From the NCBI GenBank assembly GCA_934647145.1, contig CAKUFB010000135.1, positions 1 to 7,150 of the forward strand: a DNA stretch of 7,150 bases. The letters are read 5' to 3'. The stretch comes from an uncultured Clostridia bacterium. Lineage in GTDB: Bacteria; Bacillota; Clostridia; Christensenellales; Aristaeellaceae. A model generated the notes under the pieces. It was not told the origin of the DNA. It searched no databases and worked only from the letters and a program-made list of their open reading frames with translations. Below, one piece after another: positions 1-5,114 of this stretch. Position 1 is the stretch's first letter, and each line of letters opens with the position of its first letter. The position numbers and the translations under genes are program-made.

Positions 1-259
1 TCTTGACAAAGCCCACCGAGGCCTTCGCCGCGAAATACTGCGCCGTCAGCGAACAGGCCAGGCCCACCAGGCCCAGACCCACCAGCACCGCGCACAGGCC
101 GGCGATCGTGCCCCTGCTCTCCCCGCCGATGCCCCGGTCGATCAGCGCCGCGATGACCAGCGGCACCAGCAGCTCGAACGTCGCCTCGATCAGCTTGAAC
201 AGCGGGCCTAAAACGCTCTCCTTCCGATAGCCCTTCAGATAGCTTGCCAGCTTCCTCAT
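1..259 (-). CDS. ABC exporter (fused membrane and ATPase type), N-terminal fragment
   Basis: Only the first 86 residues lie in the window; the gene continues past base 1. The visible protein starts MRKLASYLKGYRKES, followed by a hydrophobic segment at about residues 19-40 (FKLIEATFELLVPLVIAALI), a short polar turn IDRGIGGES, and a second hydrophobic segment at about 50-72. It ends in AQYFAAKASVGF. This is the usual beginning of the transmembrane domain of a type-I ABC exporter of the multidrug/lipid family, often encoded as one of a pair of half-transporters. The ATPase domain would be downstream and is not seen. The ATG at 259 has AGGGGAG seven bases upstream. The gene has its own promoter at 290-318. 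Substrate and partner cannot be told from this fragment. The family call is confident; the exact function is not. Confidence 0.85.
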   Translation of the reverse strand, partial: MRKLASYLKGYRKESVLGPLFKLIEATFELLVPLVIAALIDRGIGGESRGTIAGLCAVLVGLGLVGLACSLTAQYFAAKASVGFVK

Positions 260-289
260 GTGTTTTCTCCCCTCATTGTGATCCTCCCT

Positions 290-318
290 ATTATAGCACA
301 TCTCGGCGCATTCGAAAA
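290..318 (-). promoter_or_regulatory. Promoter of the ABC exporter gene (extended -10)
   Basis: On the minus strand a perfect TATAAT (290-295) is preceded by TGC, giving an extended -10 element. A weak -35 candidate, TTTTCG (313-318), lies 17 bp upstream. Transcription should start near 283, which makes a very short leader before the ATG at 259. The GGAGG at 284-288 would lie at or before the start of the RNA, so it probably does not act as a ribosome site. Confidence 0.7.
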
Positions 319-319
319 C

Positions 320-359
320 ATGGAAACGCTAATTCTTGGAGACAAAGCAACGCTTCCAT
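320..359. promoter_or_regulatory. Imperfect inverted repeat upstream of the exporter promoter
   Basis: ATGGAAACG (320-328) and CGCTTCCAT (351-359) form an inverted repeat with eight of nine positions matching and a 22-bp spacer. It lies just upstream of the -35 region of the exporter promoter. It could be an operator for a local regulator, but no regulator gene is visible and the arms are short, so this is only a possibility. Confidence 0.25.
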
Positions 360-404
360 AGCGGGAGAACGCGCTGCGGCGGTGCATTGAAAGGGCCTAA
401 ACGG

Positions 405-456
405 AAGACCACCGATGGGACGGGCGGTTCCGCTCTTCCATCGGTGGTTCGGTCTT
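405..456 (-). terminator. Likely terminator after the tRNA deacylase gene
   Basis: The perfect 11-bp arms ACCACCGATGG (408-418) and CCATCGGTGGT (438-448) enclose a 19-nt loop. The hairpin lies about 20-70 bases after the stop codon of the deacylase gene. On the minus strand it is followed by TCTTCCGTTT, a broken U-rich tract. On the plus strand the tract TCTTTGCTTTT follows, so it might work in both directions, though no plus-strand gene is seen. The outer AAGACC (405-410) and GGTCTT (451-456) offer an alternative pairing. Confidence 0.6.
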
Positions 457-476
457 TGCTTTTCACAGGCGCGCCG

Positions 477-956
477 TCAGAGGGCTGGCTGCATCGGCTT
501 GCACACGTCCACCCAGCCGGCATGGCCTGAGTAGCGCTCCAGCTCCGCGATCGTCAGCTCGATCGCGCTGTGGCTGCTTCCACAGGCCGGGAAGACGGTC
601 TCGAAGCGCTTCAGGGACTCGTCCAGGTAAACCGTCACGCCCTCGTTCACCGCGAACGGGCACACCCCGCCCACCGCGTGGCCGATCATCTCCGCCGCCT
701 CGTCCGGCGTGAGCATCCTGGCCTTCGTGCCGAAGCGCGCCTTATACCGGCCGTTGTCTACCTTCACGTCCCCCGCCGTCACGATCAGTATCGGCTGTCC
801 GGCTGCCAGGAAGGACAGCGTCTTGGCGATGCGGCAGGGCTCGCAGCCCAGCGCCTGCGCCGCCAGAAGCACCGTCGCGCTCGACGCGTCAAACTCGCGA
901 ATGCGCCCCTCTATGCCGTATTGCCGAAAAAAAGCCCTGACTCTTTCAATCGCCAT
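477..956 (-). CDS. YbaK/EbsC-family aminoacyl-tRNA deacylase
   Basis: The 159-residue product matches the usual size of stand-alone YbaK/ProX-type editing proteins. These are cytoplasmic enzymes that hydrolyse mischarged tRNA, for example Cys-tRNA(Pro) or Ala-tRNA(Pro). Features seen: an N-terminal stretch with SSATVLLAAQALGCEP (about 25-40); IAKTLSF (43-49), whose Lys45 falls where the family has its conserved catalytic-site lysine; the strand QPILIVTAGDVKVD (54-67); the loop HAVGGVCPF (93-101), matching the family's GGxxP element; and GSSHSAIELT (126-135) near the C-terminus. The exact mischarged tRNA cannot be decided from sequence alone. The ATG at 956 has GAGGGGG about eight bases upstream. 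A promoter lies at 1018-1046 and a likely terminator follows the TGA stop, so the gene is probably monocistronic and independent of the importer operon. Confidence 0.87.
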   Translation of the reverse strand: MAIERVRAFFRQYGIEGRIREFDASSATVLLAAQALGCEPCRIAKTLSFLAAGQPILIVTAGDVKVDNGRYKARFGTKARMLTPDEAAEMIGHAVGGVCPFAVNEGVTVYLDESLKRFETVFPACGSSHSAIELTIAELERYSGHAGWVDVCKPMQPAL

Positions 957-1017
957 GTGTATTTCCCCCTCGTTTTACGTCTGTTGCGCTCAGGCAATTC
1001 TGCCCGCGCACCCCTTC

Positions 1018-1046
1018 ATGATACCACGCGTATGTGAATATTTCAA
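1018..1046 (-). promoter_or_regulatory. Promoter of the tRNA deacylase gene
   Basis: On the minus strand TTGAAA (1041-1046) and TATCAT (1018-1023) are separated by exactly 17 bp, close to the sigma-A consensus. The start of transcription is expected near 1011, which gives a leader of about 55 nt before the ATG at 956. It lies just downstream of the hairpin-rich repeat region, so the gene does not need read-through from the importer operon. Confidence 0.75.
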
Positions 1047-1101
1047 GCGCGGTGGGTCGGCTGGGCCGACTGCCACTGCCGCGGCGGCAGCGCCGCCCCG
1101 C

Positions 1102-1126
1102 AATCCGCAGGAAATTCCTGCGGATT
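1102..1126. repeat. Perfect 25-bp palindrome
   Basis: Twelve-base arms reading AATCCGCAGGAA and its reverse complement flank a single central A at 1114. The core GCAGG...CCTGC matches the arms of the hairpin at 1196-1210, suggesting this is the diverged equivalent of that element in an older unit of the array. Confidence 0.75.
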
Positions 1127-1134
1127 CGAAGACC

Positions 1135-1161
1135 TTGGCCGCTTCAGCCTATGGCGGCCAA
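1135..1161. repeat. Array hairpin A with 11-nt loop
   Basis: TTGGCCGC (1135-1142) pairs with GCGGCCAA (1154-1161) around the 11-nt loop TTCAGCCTATG. The loop resembles those at 1268-1278 and 1391-1401, while the stem sequence is unrelated to theirs. Confidence 0.75.
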
Positions 1162-1193
1162 CGGTCGTCGATAGAATGCGCGGCAGCCAGTGC

Positions 1194-1245
1194 GTGCAGG
1201 CTCAGCCTGCCGGCAGCAGGTTATGGGGCACTGCCTCGAGTCTTC
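1194..1245. repeat. 52-bp direct repeat, copy 1
   Basis: This segment is identical over 52 bases to 1317-1368. It contains the short palindrome GCAGGCTCAGCCTGC (1196-1210), a GGCAG/CTGCC stem (1212-1235) with a 14-nt loop, and ends in TCTTC, which can pair with GAAGA at 1253-1257. Confidence 0.9.
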
Positions 1246-1255
1246 TGTAAACGAA

Positions 1256-1290
1256 GAATTCGGGAGCTTGAATCTATGGCTCCCGAATTC
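1256..1290. repeat. Array hairpin B with 11-nt loop
   Basis: A perfect 12-bp stem, GAATTCGGGAGC (1256-1267) with GCTCCCGAATTC (1279-1290), closes the loop TTGAATCTATG. It is the second of three related hairpins. It is flanked by ACGAA before and GTGTG after, as is the third copy. Confidence 0.85.
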
Positions 1291-1316
1291 GTGTGCTGTT
1301 CGGCGGCAGCAGGTGG

Positions 1317-1368
1317 GTGCAGGCTCAGCCTGCCGGCAGCAGGTTATGGGGCACTGCCTCGAGTCTTC
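1317..1368. repeat. 52-bp direct repeat, copy 2
   Basis: A perfect copy of 1194-1245, offset by 123 bp. The internal palindrome is at 1319-1333 and the GGCAG/CTGCC stem at 1335-1358. The sequence after it diverges in the stem positions of the next hairpin but keeps the framework ACGAAGAAT...AATCTATGG...ATTCGTGTG. Confidence 0.9.
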
Positions 1369-1378
1369 CGACCACGAA

Positions 1379-1413
1379 GAATCCTGAGGCTCTAATCTAT
1401 GGCCGAAGGATTC
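1379..1413. repeat. Array hairpin C with 11-nt loop
   Basis: GAATCCT (1379-1385) pairs with AGGATTC (1407-1413). An internal GA/GA pair of mismatches (tandem G-A) follows, then GGC/GCC closes the loop TCTAATCTATG (1391-1401). It lines up with hairpin B but with changed bases on both arms, so pairing is kept while sequence is not. Confidence 0.75.
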
Positions 1414-1437
1414 GTGTGGCCGGCGCCAGCACCGCCT

Positions 1438-1452
1438 GCAGGCTCAGCCTGC
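1438..1452. repeat. Third copy of the short palindrome, touching the permease stop codon
   Basis: GCAGGCTCAGCCTGC is identical to 1196-1210 and 1319-1333. Its last base is the final base of the TAG stop codon (1452-1454) of the YtcP-type permease. The rest of a third unit is absent, so the array ends, or was truncated, exactly at the gene boundary. As RNA it would form a hairpin immediately after the stop, but no U-tract follows, so it is not a standard terminator. Confidence 0.8.
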
Positions 1453-2342
1453 TAGCCCTTGACCGCGCCCAGCATGACGCCCTTGACGAAGTAGCGCTGC
1501 AGCAGCGGATAGATGGCCAGTATGGGCAGCGTGGCCACGACGATGGTGACATAGCGGATCTGGATGGAGACGGCGGCCTTGTCGTTGGCGCCCGCGGCGT
1601 CGCCCATGAGCTCGCCGGAGGACTGAATCAGCACGCGGCGCAGCAGCACCTGCATGGGCATGAGCTTCTCGTCGCTGAAGTAGAGCAGCGCGGTGAAGAA
1701 GTTGTTCCAGTGCCCCACGGCGTAGTACAGTGTCAGCACGGCCAGCGTGGGCGTAATCAGGCGCACGGCGATGCGGCCGAAGGTCTGCCAGTCGTTCGCG
1801 CCGTCGATCTGCGCGCTTTCGATGACCTCGTCCGGAATGGCGGAGAAGGCGCTGCGGCAGACCATGACGTTATACGTGGACAGCAGGCCGGGGATGATCA
1901 TGACCCAGCGGGAGTTGTAGAAGCCCAGGCTGGTGTTGAGCAGATAGGACGGGATCATGCCGCCCGAGAAGTACATCGTGAAGGCGATGAAGAAGTTGAA
2001 GAAGCGGCGCGGGCCGAAGGTGGGCCTGGACAGCGGATAGGCCGCGATGGCCGTGGCGACCAGGTTGAAGGCCGTGCCTACGATGGTGTAGAAGATGGTG
2101 TTGCCGTAGGCGGTCCACAGGCCCTTCTGGCTCATGACCTGCTTGTAGCCGGCGAGGGTCAGATCCTTGGGGATCAGGAAGACCTCGCCGCGGTAAATTG
2201 CCTGCGAGCCGCTGATCGACACGGCGACCACATACAAAAACGGGTACAGCGTCACCACGAAGGCGACGAACGCCATCACATATACGATGGCCATAAACAG
2301 GCGATCCGAGCCGCCGGAGAAGGCTTTGACTTTCTTTTTCAC
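1452..2342 (-). CDS. Sugar ABC importer permease, YtcP type
   Basis: The 296-residue protein is an inner permease subunit of the carbohydrate-uptake (CUT1-like) ABC importers, of the YtcP/LplC branch. About six membrane segments are visible, including roughly 14-41, 80-102, 112-133, 146-165, 197-216 and 262-280. The EAA loop that contacts the ATPase lies at about 174-194 (IESAQIDGANDWQTFGRIAVR). The C-terminus QRYFVKGVMLGAVKG is the hallmark ending of this subfamily. It starts with GTG at 2342; GGAGGAGG sits six bases upstream in the 15-bp gap after the LplB-type gene, so the two are probably translated together from one mRNA. It should pair with that permease as a heterodimer and receive substrate from the binding protein at 3404-4933. 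The specific sugar is unknown. Confidence 0.93.
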   Translation of the reverse strand: MKKKVKAFSGGSDRLFMAIVYVMAFVAFVVTLYPFLYVVAVSISGSQAIYRGEVFLIPKDLTLAGYKQVMSQKGLWTAYGNTIFYTIVGTAFNLVATAIAAYPLSRPTFGPRRFFNFFIAFTMYFSGGMIPSYLLNTSLGFYNSRWVMIIPGLLSTYNVMVCRSAFSAIPDEVIESAQIDGANDWQTFGRIAVRLITPTLAVLTLYYAVGHWNNFFTALLYFSDEKLMPMQVLLRRVLIQSSGELMGDAAGANDKAAVSIQIRYVTIVVATLPILAIYPLLQRYFVKGVMLGAVKG

Positions 2343-2357
2343 GGGTATCCTCCTCCC

Positions 2358-3302
2358 TTACCACAGACTGCTGTCGGTCAGCTTGCGGCAGACCTGGTTG
2401 GCAATGAAGACGAACGCGAAGTTGATCACCGAGTTGAACAGGCCGACGGCCGAGCCGAAGCCGTAGTTGTTGGACTCGATGCCCTTGCGGTAGACGTAGG
2501 TGGACACCACGTCGGCGGTCTCGTAGACGGCGGGGCTGTACATCAGAAAGACCTTTTCAAAGCCCACGCTCATGATGCCGCCCAGCTGCATGATGAAAAG
2601 CATCACGATGGTCTGGGAGATCATGGGGATGGTGATGTAGACCATTTCCTGGAACTTGGTGATACCGTCGATCTTGCCGGCCTCGTAAAGACTGGGGTCG
2701 ATGCCGGTAATGGCGGCGATATAGATGATCGAGTTGAAGCCGAAATTCTGCCAGACGCCCGAGCCCACGTACAGCGTGCGGAACCAGGCGGGATTGATCA
2801 GGAAGTTGACCGGCTGGCCGCCCATCCTGGTGATGAGGTCGTTGACCAGGCCGTGATTCATGCTGAAGAAGTTGTTGATCATGCCCACCAGCACCACCGT
2901 GGAGATGAAGTGCGGCAGGTAGCTGACCGTCTGCACGACGCGGCGCACCTTACTGGAACGGATTTCGGTCACGCAGATGGCGAAGAGGATCGGCAGCGGA
3001 AAGCCGAAGAGGATCGAATAGATCGAGATGAGCACGGTGTTTCGCACGGTGCGGAACGCGAAGGGCGACTTGAAAAACTGAATGAACCACTTCAGGCCCA
3101 CCCAGTCGCCGCCGTAGATGCCGTGACCCGGCTTGAACTGCTTGAAGGCGACGATCGCGCCGGTCATGGGCACATAGCTGAAGACGACGTAGTATACGAC
3201 GATGGGCAGAAACATGAGCAGCAGGTATCTGTCCCGCTTGAACGCCTTGGCAAGGCGCGCTTTCCAGCTCCTTTTGGGCAGAGATGGACTGGCTGTGCTC
3301 AC
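2358..3302 (-). CDS. Sugar ABC importer permease, LplB type
   Basis: The 314-residue protein is a permease of the LplB/YteP branch of the CUT1-like importers. It has a cytoplasmic, basic N-terminus (KRSWKARLAKAFKRDR, about 10-25), then a first membrane segment at about 26-49 ending in SYVPMTGAIVAFKQFKPGHGI, a family signature. Further segments are near 88-111, 122-142, 176-200, 226-245 and 285-303. The EAA loop is at about 206-226 (YEAGKIDGITKFQEMVYITIP). The C-terminus LTDSSLW is typical. The start is GTG at 3302 with AAGGAGG seven bases upstream. A 101-bp gap carrying a strong hairpin separates it from the binding-protein gene, whereas only 15 bp separate it from the YtcP-type partner. Together the two permeases form the membrane channel. 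Confidence 0.94.
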   Translation of the reverse strand: MSTASPSLPKRSWKARLAKAFKRDRYLLLMFLPIVVYYVVFSYVPMTGAIVAFKQFKPGHGIYGGDWVGLKWFIQFFKSPFAFRTVRNTVLISIYSILFGFPLPILFAICVTEIRSSKVRRVVQTVSYLPHFISTVVLVGMINNFFSMNHGLVNDLITRMGGQPVNFLINPAWFRTLYVGSGVWQNFGFNSIIYIAAITGIDPSLYEAGKIDGITKFQEMVYITIPMISQTIVMLFIMQLGGIMSVGFEKVFLMYSPAVYETADVVSTYVYRKGIESNNYGFGSAVGLFNSVINFAFVFIANQVCRKLTDSSLW

Positions 3303-3360
3303 AGCAACCCCTCCTTATTCAATGGTTCTTTGCCGGAAAAGCAGCCGGCTGAAAAGAGCC

Positions 3361-3385
3361 GCGGGCAGGCAGCAAGCCTGCCCGC
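3361..3385 (-). promoter_or_regulatory. Intercistronic hairpin between binding protein and permeases
   Basis: A perfect 10-bp GC-rich stem, GCGGGCAGGC with GCCTGCCCGC, closes a five-base loop. It lies 18 bases after the binding-protein stop codon. On the minus strand it is followed by GGCTCTTTTC, a run of only four Ts, so it is at best a leaky terminator. Such hairpins between a binding-protein gene and its permeases commonly protect the upstream mRNA and lower downstream expression, which would give excess binding protein over channel. The structure is seen; the role is inferred. Confidence 0.75.
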
Positions 3386-3403
3386 CCGCAGTCCATGCCG
3401 GTG

Positions 3404-4933
3404 TTATTCGGCGGCGCGATCCGCGACGGCCTGCTTGACGGCGAGGAGCTCATCCACGCCCATGGCCTTGACGGCGCTGACGTAGGAATCCCACTCGTCG
3501 AGGGAGCGGGTGCCCATGATGAAGCCGGTCATCTGCTCGTCGAAGTAGGTCTCCAGGTCGGTGTTGTAGGCGTTGACGATCTCGTTCTCGTCGTCGTTCA
3601 TGTAGGAGTAGCCCAGGGTGGGGTTCTTCACATAGGGGGCCATTTCGTCGATGGCGGCGCGCACCTGGTTGCACTGCTTGGAGCCGTAGAGCTGATAGGC
3701 GTTCGGAAGCGCCATGCAGTTGTAGCCGCAGTTGCCCAGGTAGTTGTCCTTGTCGGCATAGTAGACGTCGGTGAACTGATACTCGCCGTCCACGATGTTG
3801 TAGTCGACGCCCTCGATGCCGTACCAGGTCAGGATACCCACCTCTTCGCTGAACAGGTAGTCCAGGAAGGCGAACGTGGTCTCGGGATCGGCGCAGGTCG
3901 AGGTGATGCCGAAGCCGCCGCCGGAGTAGACGTTGCGGCCCCAGCAGACGGGCTGATCACCGGTGCCCGGGCCTTTGATGGCCATGGGAACCATGATGGG
4001 CTCGTCCACGTTGAACTGCCAGTCGGGATCGATGGTCTGGGAATAGCCGGTGCAGTTGGAGATGAAGTGCAGGGTCGCGCCGTTCTGGTTGGCGGTGTAC
4101 AGCGCGGTCTGGGTGTCGTAGTTGGCGGTGGAGAACTCGTTGTAGATCAGACCGTCGGCGTACGCCTTGTGCGCCCAGGTCAGGAAGTCCTTATAGCGCT
4201 CGTCGATGGCGGTGCAGATGACCTTGCCGTTCTCGAGCATGTGATTGCCCTCGGCATCCAGTCCCCAGTACATGCGCAGCAGGCCGATCATGCCGGAGCG
4301 GATGAACAGCGGAACCTCGTCGGTCGTGTCGCCGTTGCCGTTCATGTCGTTTTCCTTGACCTTGTACAGGTACTCGGTCAGGGAGTCGATGTCGGTGATG
4401 TCGGCGGCGGTCATGCCCAGCTGCTCAAGGTAGAGGCGGTTGACCATTATGCAGCGCATGTTGGCGTCGGCGGGGGTCAGGGTGGGCACGTAGTACATGC
4501 CGCCCGCGGGGGTGGTCAGGGAGCCCTTCAGGGTCGGATACTTCTCGAAGTGCTTCTTGATGTTGAAGCCCAGGGTGTCATAGTACTCGGCCAGGTCCAG
4601 GAACAGACCGGAGTTTGCATAGGACATGTCGCTGTCCGCACTAGGCAGGCGCACGATGTCGGGCAGGTCCACGCCGGCGGCCAGGCGGGGCTTCACGGCG
4701 TCCTTATAGGCGGAATTGTCCAGGATCTCCATGTCCAGCTCGATGTTGGCGTTCTTGAGCACCTGCTGCCACCAGGTCATCTCGCTGAAGTTGTACTGCA
4801 GAGAGCCGGAGTTGGTGGTCAGGATGGAGATGGTCTTGGTCTCCTCGGTCACGGGCGCCGTGCCGTCATAGGCCAGCGCGGACGGAACCACGAGCAGGCA
4901 CACGAGCAGCAGGCAGACGATTTTCTTCATCAT
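3404..4933 (-). CDS. Extracellular solute-binding protein of a sugar ABC importer (LplA/YtcQ type)
   Basis: The 509-residue protein captures the substrate outside the membrane and hands it to the two permeases encoded downstream. It has a signal peptide: MMKK, a hydrophobic core (about 5-16) and PSALA before Tyr22, a good signal peptidase I site. There is no lipobox cysteine there, although most Gram-positive relatives are lipoproteins. The body begins TKTISILTTNSGSLQYN and has the two-lobe family pattern, including LPDIVRLPS (90-98) and the acidic loop DMNGNGDTTDE (196-206), which resembles a calcium-binding loop common in this subgroup. I chose the ATG at 4933 because AAGGAGG lies nine bases upstream and the signal peptide starts there. 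An in-frame GTG at 5026 would fall at or before the predicted RNA start. The size is usual for the family. Substrate unknown, most likely an oligosaccharide. Confidence 0.93.
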   Translation of the reverse strand: MMKKIVCLLLVCLLVVPSALAYDGTAPVTEETKTISILTTNSGSLQYNFSEMTWWQQVLKNANIELDMEILDNSAYKDAVKPRLAAGVDLPDIVRLPSADSDMSYANSGLFLDLAEYYDTLGFNIKKHFEKYPTLKGSLTTPAGGMYYVPTLTPADANMRCIMVNRLYLEQLGMTAADITDIDSLTEYLYKVKENDMNGNGDTTDEVPLFIRSGMIGLLRMYWGLDAEGNHMLENGKVICTAIDERYKDFLTWAHKAYADGLIYNEFSTANYDTQTALYTANQNGATLHFISNCTGYSQTIDPDWQFNVDEPIMVPMAIKGPGTGDQPVCWGRNVYSGGGFGITSTCADPETTFAFLDYLFSEEVGILTWYGIEGVDYNIVDGEYQFTDVYYADKDNYLGNCGYNCMALPNAYQLYGSKQCNQVRAAIDEMAPYVKNPTLGYSYMNDDENEIVNAYNTDLETYFDEQMTGFIMGTRSLDEWDSYVSAVKAMGVDELLAVKQAVADRAAE

Positions 4934-5019
4934 GTGGGGTATCCTCCTTGTCAGAAATGAGACTGCGGCCGCAGGCTGCGCAGACCGGCGGCATTCGGGA
5001 GAGGTGATCACGTCCCCTT

Positions 5020-5027
5020 CTGTCACC
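5020..5027 (-). promoter_or_regulatory. Additional GGTGACAG half-site at the transcription start
   Basis: On the minus strand GGTGACAG occupies 5020-5027, next to the -10 box and over the predicted RNA start. The same eight bases occur on the plus strand at 5068-5075 in the left arm of the palindrome. The GTCACC cores at 5022-5027 and 5084-5089 are 62 bp apart, close to six helical turns. It may be a secondary operator. Confidence 0.4.
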
Positions 5028-5028
5028 G

Positions 5029-5058
5029 ATTATACCCCCGTTTTAACAGAAGCGTCAA
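5029..5058 (-). promoter_or_regulatory. Promoter of the sugar importer operon
   Basis: On the minus strand TTGACG (5053-5058) and a perfect TATAAT (5029-5034) are 18 bp apart, a near-consensus sigma-A promoter. Transcription is expected near 5022, giving a leader of about 89 nt before the binding-protein ATG. The leader contains the palindromes CTGCGGCCGCAG (4963-4974) and GTGATCAC (5004-5011). The promoter lies in the 181-bp gap after the AraC-type gene, so the importer genes can be transcribed separately from the regulator. Confidence 0.85.
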
Positions 5059-5060
5059 TA

Positions 5061-5096
5061 TACAAATGGTGACAGTGCCCGCCGTCACCATTTGTA
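5061..5096. promoter_or_regulatory. Candidate operator: 13-bp-arm palindrome upstream of the importer promoter
   Basis: TACAAATGGTGAC (5061-5073) and GTCACCATTTGTA (5084-5096) are perfect inverted copies around a 10-bp spacer. The element begins two bases upstream of the -35 box, a typical place for an activator site. It also follows the regulator's stop codon by 18 bases and could end that transcript, but on the minus strand the next bases are TATTGACG with no U-run. On the plus strand six Ts follow a few bases later. I favour an operator; a hairpin role is not excluded. Confidence 0.65.
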
Positions 5097-5114
5097 CACC
5101 GTTTTTTCACGGAA

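Larger units (their letters stand above)
1056..1452. repeat. Hairpin-dense intergenic repeat array
   Basis: No gene is supported in the roughly 500 bp between the YtcP-type permease stop and the deacylase start; open frames here on the plus strand are shadows of repeated GC-rich sequence. Most of it is inverted repeats. Left to right: 1056-1070 (GTCGGC/GCCGAC), 1083-1097 (GGCGGC/GCCGCC), 1102-1126 (12-bp arms), 1135-1161, 1196-1210, 1212-1235 (GGCAG/CTGCC), 1256-1290, 1319-1333, 1335-1358, 1379-1413 and 1438-1452. The module from 1196 is repeated at 1319 and begins again at 1438. The spacings are 123 and 119 bp. A transcript reading through the permease stop would carry the whole chain as a 3' tail. 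It may be a palindromic intergenic repeat family or a structured RNA; sequence alone does not decide. Confidence 0.8.

Noticed and set aside
257..276. A six-codon reading frame (MRGENT) whose TGA overlaps the exporter ATG, with GGAGG upstream, looking like a leader peptide
   Set aside because: The -10 box at 290-295 puts the RNA start near 283, so the GGAGG would lie at or before the 5' end and the frame would lack a ribosome site.
709..1395. Plus-strand open frame of 228 codons spanning the repeat array
   Set aside because: It runs through the deacylase antisense strand and then translates the repeats; the repeated Ala/Cys/Arg peptide only reflects the DNA repeat.
1194..1452. Possible CRISPR array because of regularly spaced repeats
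   Set aside because: There are only two full repeats of 52 bp, the intervening sequences are related to each other and self-complementary, and no cas gene is present.
1293..3485. Long plus-strand open frame of 730 codons
   Set aside because: It is antisense to the two permease genes, is rich in His, Asp, Gly and Val from GC-rich shadow reading, and has no recognisable domain or ribosome site.
3395..4960. Long plus-strand open frame of 521 codons
   Set aside because: It mirrors the binding-protein gene on the opposite strand; its composition is repetitive Val/Gly/His and it has no family features.
4934..5026. N-terminal extension of the binding protein from an upstream GTG
   Set aside because: The extension would precede the signal peptide, has no ribosome site, and its start coincides with the predicted RNA start.
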